From NCBI GenBank assembly GCA_947297555.1, contig CAMYTM010000041.1, positions 1-6,398 on the forward strand: DNA of 6,398 nucleotides, read 5' to 3'. This document shows positions 5,266 through 6,398 of the stretch, in pieces. The translations under genes and the position numbers were made by a program. The notes below the pieces were generated by a model. That model saw nothing but the letters and a program-made list of their open reading frames with translations, was not told the DNA's origin and did no database searches. Every line of letters starts with the position of its first letter. Position 1 is the stretch's first letter. Source of the DNA: an uncultured Mycoplasmatota bacterium (GTDB lineage: Bacteria > Bacillota_I > Bacilli_A > RF39 > UBA660).

Positions 5266-6249
5266 ATGAAACGATTATTAACTGGTTTACAGCCAAGTGG
5301 AGATTTAACTTTGGGTAGTTTAATTGGTGGAATTAAACAAAGTGTTGCTTATCAAAATGAATACGATTCTTTCATATTTGTTCCGGATTTACATGCCATT
5401 ACGGTACCACAAGATCCAACACTTTTAAAGATGCGTATTAAAAAAAATGTAGCATTGTATTTAGCCTGTGGGATCGATCCTGAAAAAAATACAATTTACT
5501 TACAATCTGAAAATTTATACCATACCAATCTTTCTTGGATTTTAGAATGTCATACTTATATGGGAGAAGCAAATAGAATGACACAGTTTAAAGATAAAAG
5601 TAAAAACCGGGAAAATGTAAGTGTTGGCTTATTTACTTACCCTATCTTAATGGCAGCAGATATTCTTTTATATGATGCTGATTTTGTTCCTGTTGGCATT
5701 GATCAAAAACAACATGTGGAACTTGCGCGTGATATTGCTCTTCGTTTTAATAACAAATATGGAGATACTTTTACAATGCCTGAGCCTCTGATTCCTAAAG
5801 TAGGGGCTAAAATAATGGATTTACAACATCCTACTAAAAAAATGAGTAAATCAGATGAAGATGTAAAAGGAATTTTGTTTCTTTTAGATGAAGAGGAAGT
5901 ATTACGAAAAAAAATTATGGCTGCAGTTACAGATAGTGATAATAAAGTTTATTATGATGTTGAAGCAAAACCTGGGATTTCAAATTTACTTACTATATAT
6001 TCTTGTTTAAGTAATATGGAAATGAAAGAAGTCGAAGAAAAGTTTAAGGATTCTAACTATGGAAATCTAAAAAAAGAAGTAGCAGATTTGGTAGTAGAAA
6101 CTTTTACAAATATTCAAAAAAAATACCAAGAATATATGAGTTCTGGTATTGTAGATGAAGTTTTGAATCAAGGAAAAATGAAAGTACAAGAAATTGCTAA
6201 ACAAAGATTTGAAGAAGTTACAAAAAAATTAGGATTAGGTAGATACTAA
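5266..6249 (+). CDS. trpS: Tryptophanyl-tRNA synthetase
   Basis: 327 residues, the full length of the bacterial enzyme (B. stearothermophilus TrpRS is of the same length). It charges tRNA-Trp with tryptophan using ATP, in the cytoplasm. The class I Rossmann fold is marked by PSGDLTLGSLIGG (10-22, the HIGH-equivalent, usually TIGN) and the KMSKS loop exactly at 192-196. DLHAITV (41-47), RMTQFKDKS (104-112), LMAADILLY (128-136, with the Trp-contacting Asp132) and GIDQKQH (144-150) match the family closely. AVTDSDNKVYYDVEAKPGIS (220-239) is also typical. The start is supported by AGGTGAT 5 nt upstream and by MKRLLTGLQPSG lining up with family N-termini. It is transcribed away from the lipoprotein gene and looks monocistronic. 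Confidence 0.98.
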   Translation: MKRLLTGLQPSGDLTLGSLIGGIKQSVAYQNEYDSFIFVPDLHAITVPQDPTLLKMRIKKNVALYLACGIDPEKNTIYLQSENLYHTNLSWILECHTYMGEANRMTQFKDKSKNRENVSVGLFTYPILMAADILLYDADFVPVGIDQKQHVELARDIALRFNNKYGDTFTMPEPLIPKVGAKIMDLQHPTKKMSKSDEDVKGILFLLDEEEVLRKKIMAAVTDSDNKVYYDVEAKPGISNLLTIYSCLSNMEMKEVEEKFKDSNYGNLKKEVADLVVETFTNIQKKYQEYMSSGIVDEVLNQGKMKVQEIAKQRFEEVTKKLGLGRY

Positions 6250-6398
6250 CGACTATTGTTATAAGAGAGTTTAATGAAATCATAAACTCTTTTTAAATTA
6301 TTATCATATCCCCTATGTAAAGAATTTGTCATTTCTTTGTAAATGCATTCTATATCTTCATTATTTTTATTGAACCATTCGCAGTATAGGTATTTAAG
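6246..6398 (-). CDS. C-terminal end of an unrecognised protein (runs off the right edge)
   Basis: A minus-strand frame enters from the right edge and stays open for 50 residues before TAG at 6246-6248. It starts LKYLYCEWFNKNNEDIECIY and ends KLSYNNSR. The sequence is charged and aromatic-rich, probably helical, with no motif I can assign. It converges on trpS and overlaps its end by 4 nt. Fifty open codons in such AT-rich DNA support a real gene but do not prove it; the start and most of the protein lie outside the window. Confidence 0.55.
   Translation of the reverse strand, partial: LKYLYCEWFNKNNEDIECIYKEMTNSLHRGYDNNLKRVYDFIKLSYNNSR
6263..6294 (+). terminator. Intrinsic terminator of trpS
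   Basis: AGAGTTTA (6266-6273) pairs with TAAACTCT (6283-6290) around a 9-nt loop, extended outward by a G-U and two A-U pairs, and ends in TTTT (6291-6294). It lies 14 nt after the trpS stop and falls inside the convergent minus-strand reading frame. Confidence 0.7.

Noticed and set aside
5114..5296. Minus-strand frame of 60 codons spanning the trpS start and the lipoprotein 5' end
   Set aside because: It covers both divergent promoters and two well-supported starts; no ribosome site and no family resemblance.

Overview
The window comes from an AT-rich, low-GC Gram-positive (Firmicutes/Bacillota) chromosome. The coding sequences are biased to A/T at third positions and have purine-rich Shine-Dalgarno sites. 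Trp is TGG and at least one gene ends in TGA, so the standard code applies. The gene set (a sporulation operon, a signal-bearing peptidoglycan hydrolase, a lipoprotein and a Bacillus-type TrpRS) points to an endospore-forming or recently spore-forming member of the Bacilli/Clostridia grade. A gut-associated uncultured lineage would fit, but I cannot place it more closely.

Layout from left to right: (1) 1-1165, minus, the N-terminal 388 codons of a large membrane protein that runs off the left edge. It has a long acidic, disordered cytoplasmic arm with an internal duplication, a KKKK-flanked membrane helix and the start of a probable Ig-like extracellular domain. (2) 1269-1985, minus, an exported glucosaminidase-type cell-wall hydrolase with its own promoter and terminator. 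(3) 4329-2119, minus, a tightly coupled operon dacB-spmA-spmB: a D-Ala-D-Ala carboxypeptidase overlapping SpmA by 8 nt, which overlaps SpmB by 4 nt. This matches the Bacillus subtilis dacB-spmA-spmB spore-cortex maturation operon. (4) 4608-4348, minus, a decayed gene fragment with three in-frame stop codons, between the preceding terminator and dacB. A sigma-E-like promoter candidate for the operon overlaps its 3' end. (5) 5178-4633, minus, a small lipoprotein ending in a strong intrinsic terminator. (6) 5266-6249, plus, trpS (tryptophanyl-tRNA synthetase), divergent from the lipoprotein gene across an 87-bp spacer with back-to-back promoters. (7) 6398-6246, minus, the last 50 residues of an unrecognised gene, convergent with trpS and overlapping it by 4 nt, with a trpS terminator hairpin inside its coding sequence.

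Functionally the region is mostly about the envelope: spore-cortex peptidoglycan trimming (DacB) with the SpmA/SpmB membrane proteins, a vegetative-type wall hydrolase, a lipoprotein and a large surface/membrane protein. trpS is a housekeeping neighbour. I see no mobile element, CRISPR array, tRNA/rRNA or defence system. The most unusual items are the decayed gene upstream of dacB, the uncertain dacB start and promoter, and the repeat-containing cytoplasmic arm of the left-edge protein.
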